Positions 61,110-64,000 of a DNA stretch of 64,000 nt are shown one piece after another (positions within the stretch are counted from its first letter, which is position 1; each line of letters begins with the position of its first letter). The DNA comes from CAJINA01 sp964647585 (GTDB lineage Bacteria > Desulfobacterota > Desulfobacteria > Desulfobacterales > CAJINA01). Where the stretch lies: NCBI GenBank assembly GCA_964647585.1, contig CAZYGG010000003.1, positions 81,138 through 145,137 on the forward strand, written 5' to 3'. Below the pieces are notes generated by a model. That model did not search any database. It was not told where the DNA came from and worked only from the letters and a program-made list of their open reading frames with translations. A program made the position numbers and the translations under genes.

Positions 61110-61793
61110 CTACTGAAAAAGAGCGCTGAGTTCTCTGACAATCTCACGGGCCTTGTTTTGGTATCTAGGTGGCAGCAGGATCATTTCAAGTGGCCGGTTG
61201 GGAACGAACCCACTTTCAGGTTGGATGCGGCCCGTCCTGAGACCGGCAGAAGATACCAGCACCATATCTATTAAATTTCCGGTGCAACCGGAGGCATCCG
61301 CGTGCTCGATGAACTGCATAAAAACCGTATGGATGGCCAGCAGGTAGTCGCTCATTTCCGCCTGGCCGCCTCTTTGGCAGACGGACGTGGACACCATGCA
61401 GCGACAGGTAAAGGGCCGGGCCGCATAGATCGGGCAATGCCCCTGGGTTAGAAACGGGCAGGGACGCCAAGCCGGGTCACAGGCTTCGTCCGGCGGCGGG
61501 TCTCCTTTCCTACAGAGATAAGCCAGGGTGTTGGTGGTTGTAAGTGGTTGAAAACGCGGGAGTTGTTTAACTGGATCTATTTTCTCAAGTAACTCGCGCT
61601 GGCCGGTTTTCGCCAGGTACCTGGCAATCAGGGCGGCCTCCTGAGACGTAACGGACACATTACGGGTACAGCACAGATCACAGCCGGCCCTGCAAGCTAA
61701 ATCCAACTTTTCCATAAAGGCATCATGCAGGGTGTAGATCTTTTCAAGGGTTTCAAGCTGCCTCGGGATGAGTTTATCAGTAGCGTCGTTCAT
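61110..61793 (-). CDS. YkgJ-family cysteine-cluster protein (second)
   Basis: A 227-residue protein with the YkgJ signature CRAGCDLCCTRNVSV (CxxxCxxCC) near residue 36 and the later CPFLTQGHCPIYAARPFTCRCM block. It differs from the 16.6-kb relative, having no long charged insert, and is not near a small coupled gene. Family function is unknown; the cysteines suggest a metal cluster. Start ribosome-binding site is weak. Confidence 0.85.
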   Translation of the reverse strand: MNDATDKLIPRQLETLEKIYTLHDAFMEKLDLACRAGCDLCCTRNVSVTSQEAALIARYLAKTGQRELLEKIDPVKQLPRFQPLTTTNTLAYLCRKGDPPPDEACDPAWRPCPFLTQGHCPIYAARPFTCRCMVSTSVCQRGGQAEMSDYLLAIHTVFMQFIEHADASGCTGNLIDMVLVSSAGLRTGRIQPESGFVPNRPLEMILLPPRYQNKAREIVRELSALFQ

Positions 61794-61909
61794 GGCTGGT
61801 GTTTTTACACAAAAGATACAATAAGGGAAGTGTTTTACGTTTCAGAATCATATGTTAGGGGTCTACTGAGCAGTTTTCAGAATCCATTTTGAAACAGGTC
61901 TAATCGTAT

Positions 61910-61985
61910 TGTGGGAGCGGCATCTTGCCGCGATGCGTTTTCCGGCAAAACCCAGCATATTTCGCGGCAAGATGCCGCTCCCACA
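61910..61985. repeat. Perfect 24-base inverted repeat (GTGGGAGCGGCATCTTGCCG)
   Basis: TGTGGGAGCGGCATCTTGCC at 61910-61929, continuing CGCGA to 61933, is exactly complementary to 61962-61985, with a 28-base loop. This is a REP-like sequence common in several proteobacteria. It lies in the divergent gap between the YkgJ and DUF362 genes. A shortened TGTAGGAGCGGCATC is embedded in the repeat at 63182-63358. Confidence 0.9.
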
Positions 61986-62067
61986 AAAACCATATATAAA
62001 CGATCTCCAACAGCGTATAACAATCAATACCAAAACTGGCGATTTCTAAATTTTGCGGAGGGACACC

Positions 62068-63174
62068 ATGCCAAGCACTGTCTATTTTTCAGACCTCAGG
62101 GCCTCATTTAAAGAAAACCTGGTGACCCGGATAGGCCGGCTCATGGAAACTGCCGGTTTAGCTGGAGCAGTCAGTGACCGGGACCTGGTGGCGGTGAAGC
62201 TCCACTTTGGGGAACTGGGCAACACTGCCTATATCCGGCCGGTATTTTTAAGAAAAATAGTACAGACGATTGCCGCCGCCGGTGGTCAGCCCTTCCTGAC
62301 GGATGCCAATACCCTCTATTCCGGCACCCGCAGTGACGCCCCGGCCCACCTGACCACGGCCATTCAAAATGGATTTGCCTATTCCGTGGTGGACGCTCCC
62401 CTGGTGATCGCGGACGGCCTGCGCGGCAAATCGGAAACCGCCGTGACCGTAGACCTCAAAAATTTCAAGGAGGTCTATATCGGCAAGGAGATCGTGGAGG
62501 CGGATGCCCTGGTTTCCGTGGCTCATTTCAAGGGACATGAACTCTCCGGTTTCGGGGGAACGCTGAAGAACCTGGGCATGGGCTGTGCGTCCCGCAAGGG
62601 CAAGCTGGCCCAGCACTCCACACTCAGCCCCAAGGTCAAGCGGAAAAAATGCGTTGGCTGCGAGGAGTGCCTGCCCCACTGCTCCCAGCAGGCCATTGCC
62701 ATGGTGGACGAAAAGGCGGCCATCGATCCCGAAAAATGCATCGGCTGCGGCGAGTGCATCCTGATCTGCCCCAATGAAGCCATCCAGATCCAGTGGAACC
62801 AGTCCGTCCCGGTGTTTCTGGAAAAAATGATGGAATACACCGCCGGGGTTCTCCAGAACAAGCCGGACAAGGCCCTGTTTATCAACTTCATCACGGATGT
62901 CTCTCCGGCCTGCGACTGCTATCCCTATAATGATGCTCCGATCGTAAATGATATCGGTATCCTTGCCTCCACCGACCCGGTGGCCATCGACCAGGCATCC
63001 GTGGACCTGGTAAACCGGGAGCACGGGCTGCCGGGGTCCTGTCTGAAAAAAAATACAGAGCCGGGCGGGGACAAGTTCGGCGGCATCTATGAAAATGTGG
63101 ATTGGGCCTACCAGCTGGAATATGCCGAAAAAATCGGGCTGGGGAGCCGGGAATATCAGTTGGAATCGATTTAG
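62068..63174 (+). CDS. DUF362 protein with two 4Fe-4S clusters
   Basis: A 368-residue cytoplasmic protein. The ATG at 62068 is preceded by GCGGAGGGACACC. The DUF362 domain occupies the N- and C-terminal parts (VKLHFGELGNTAYIRP, SDVSPACDCYP). A ferredoxin-like insert near residues 193-245 has two complete clusters, CVGCEECLPHC and CIGCGECILIC, each followed by a CP. DUF362 proteins are widespread in anaerobes; the reaction is unknown. A periodic-arm repeat follows the stop. Confidence 0.9.
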   Translation: MPSTVYFSDLRASFKENLVTRIGRLMETAGLAGAVSDRDLVAVKLHFGELGNTAYIRPVFLRKIVQTIAAAGGQPFLTDANTLYSGTRSDAPAHLTTAIQNGFAYSVVDAPLVIADGLRGKSETAVTVDLKNFKEVYIGKEIVEADALVSVAHFKGHELSGFGGTLKNLGMGCASRKGKLAQHSTLSPKVKRKKCVGCEECLPHCSQQAIAMVDEKAAIDPEKCIGCGECILICPNEAIQIQWNQSVPVFLEKMMEYTAGVLQNKPDKALFINFITDVSPACDCYPYNDAPIVNDIGILASTDPVAIDQASVDLVNREHGLPGSCLKKNTEPGGDKFGGIYENVDWAYQLEYAEKIGLGSREYQLESI

Positions 63175-63181
63175 TAAAAAC

Positions 63182-63358
63182 TGAACATCGAACGCCGAAC
63201 ACTCAACAGCGAACTTTGAACTGCGGTACGCCTGCGGCGGCCAATTTGAACAATTAGATTCTGAAAAAACACGTGGAAACTGTAGGAGCGGCATCGATCA
63301 GATGAACTGGCAGCATGCCTTCTTCGAAGTTGGACGTTCGATGTTCAATGTTGGATGT
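63182..63358. repeat. Inverted repeat with heptamer-array arms (family member 2 of 2)
   Basis: Left arm: six heptamers in register, 63182-63223 (TGAACAT, CGAACGC, CGAACAC and others). Right arm: four complementary ones, 63330-63357 (TTGGACG, TTCGATG, TTCAATG, TTGGATG). The core GAACTG, GGTACGCC, CGGCGG matches the repeat at 27603-27797, so the two are one family. Between the convergent DUF362 and BASS genes. Confidence 0.9.
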
Positions 63359-63380
63359 TCGGTTTTGTTTTACTTGTCTT

Positions 63381-64000
63381 TTAATTCCCTGCGTCATCTT
63401 CCGCTTCCGCCTTCCGCCGAAACCGATGCGCCACTATCGTGTCCATGATCATCTGGGTCAGGTGGTAACAGATGCCCGGGATCAGGGCCATGGGGTAGTC
63501 TGCAGCAAAATAGCCGGCCCAAACCAGGTATGAAACTGTCAGTGTTTTCTGAGACGTGTGAATGGTGAAGGCCGCGGTGGACGGCCTGTCCAGAGTTATC
63601 AATCGGGAGATACCGAAGTTCATAGCCAGGATCAGGATGTGCAGGCCGATCATGAAACAGAAAACAAGCAGCAGCACCGGGCCAACCTTGAGAAGTTGAC
63701 CAGTGGAACTTGACACCGCGTTGAGAATGATCAACAGGACGATGGACTGGTTGAAAATTGAAAAAAACTTTCCATAAGGAGCAACGACTTTTTTTAGCTT
63801 CGGCTGCAGCAGTTGCCCGATCAGGGTGGGAATAAGGACCTTGATCGTCAGCCCGGTGAGCATCTGGATGACAGGCAGATCGATCACCGTGTCACCGAAC
63901 TGAAGAAACAGGTTCAGGACGATGGGAATGGTCAGGATCGACAAAAAGTTGCACAGCACACAGATAAACAGGCTCAGGGGGACATTGCCCAGGGCAATGG
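63381..64000 (-). CDS. Bile acid:sodium symporter-family transporter (partial)
   Basis: The C-terminal ~207 codons of a BASS/SBF-type membrane carrier; the reading frame stays open to the window edge, so the start lies beyond 64000. Several hydrophobic helices are visible, with the family region ALGNVPLSLFICVLCNFLSI. These transporters take up organic anions with Na+. The tail ends RKAEAEDDAGN, just after the convergent repeat. Confidence 0.85.
   Translation of the reverse strand, partial: IALGNVPLSLFICVLCNFLSILTIPIVLNLFLQFGDTVIDLPVIQMLTGLTIKVLIPTLIGQLLQPKLKKVVAPYGKFFSIFNQSIVLLIILNAVSSSTGQLLKVGPVLLLVFCFMIGLHILILAMNFGISRLITLDRPSTAAFTIHTSQKTLTVSYLVWAGYFAADYPMALIPGICYHLTQMIMDTIVAHRFRRKAEAEDDAGN

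Overview
The window looks like chromosomal DNA of a Desulfobacterota bacterium (class Desulfobacteria, sulfate-reducer-like). This rests on the gene families and their order, not on a database search. Pointers are the B12-dependent ribonucleotide reductase beside an archaeal-type thymidylate synthase, hemA next to a CcsA-type cytochrome c assembly gene and a siroheme-type dehydrogenase, two tripartite TRAP/TAXI uptake systems, Na+-decarboxylase subunits, a purine BMP-type ABC importer and two YkgJ-type Cys-cluster proteins. The gyrB end, the rpmH-rnpA-yidD-yidC-jag-mnmE cluster and a perfect parS site right after mnmE place it close to the replication origin. No phage, integrase, intact insertion sequence, CRISPR array, tRNA or rRNA was seen.

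Layout. 0-10 kb: gyrB 3' end, nrdJ, thyA-like, asnS, htrA, and a B12-binding radical SAM/DUF2344 protein. 10-17.7 kb: RNase G, the rpmH-rnpA-yidD-yidC-jag-mnmE run, parS, a YkgJ protein and a small hypothetical. 18-25.4 kb (minus strand): decarboxylase beta and gamma subunits, then a purine-uptake operon (BMP binding protein, two permeases, Gpt, double-ATPase). 25.4-31 kb (minus): HNH protein, ATP-grasp protein, era, engB, aminotransferase, hisG, hisI. 31-37 kb (plus): a class A penicillin-binding protein, then an A+T-rich island holding one secreted Kelch/MopE-repeat protein. 37-43.6 kb (minus): sensor kinase and response regulator directly upstream of a TAXI-type TRAP transporter. 43.6-53.8 kb (minus): Elp3-like radical SAM, rnc, PHP phosphoesterase, dksA-like, hemA, ccsA-like, precorrin-2 dehydrogenase, MBL and DHH hydrolases, trmL, zinc ribbon, pyruvate-kinase-C-like domain. 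53.9-55 kb (plus): a small helical protein and an amidohydrolase. 55-60.7 kb (minus): GntR regulator, TRAP DctPQM and a MatB-like acyl-CoA synthetase, together a carboxylate uptake-and-activation operon. 61-64 kb: YkgJ protein, DUF362 ferredoxin-like protein, and a partial BASS-family transporter.

The most unusual signal is in the spacers. At least seven intergenic gaps hold inverted repeats whose arms are short tandem arrays with a fixed 6-, 7- or 8-base period. The unit sequence differs from place to place (for example TTCGATG, GTTTTAA, GGTTCAG, GGGTTCAA, CGATTT) but the architecture is the same. They lie only between same-strand or convergent genes, several touching a stop codon. Other dispersed palindromes share these gaps. 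Together they form a rich repeat landscape that the genes do not explain.
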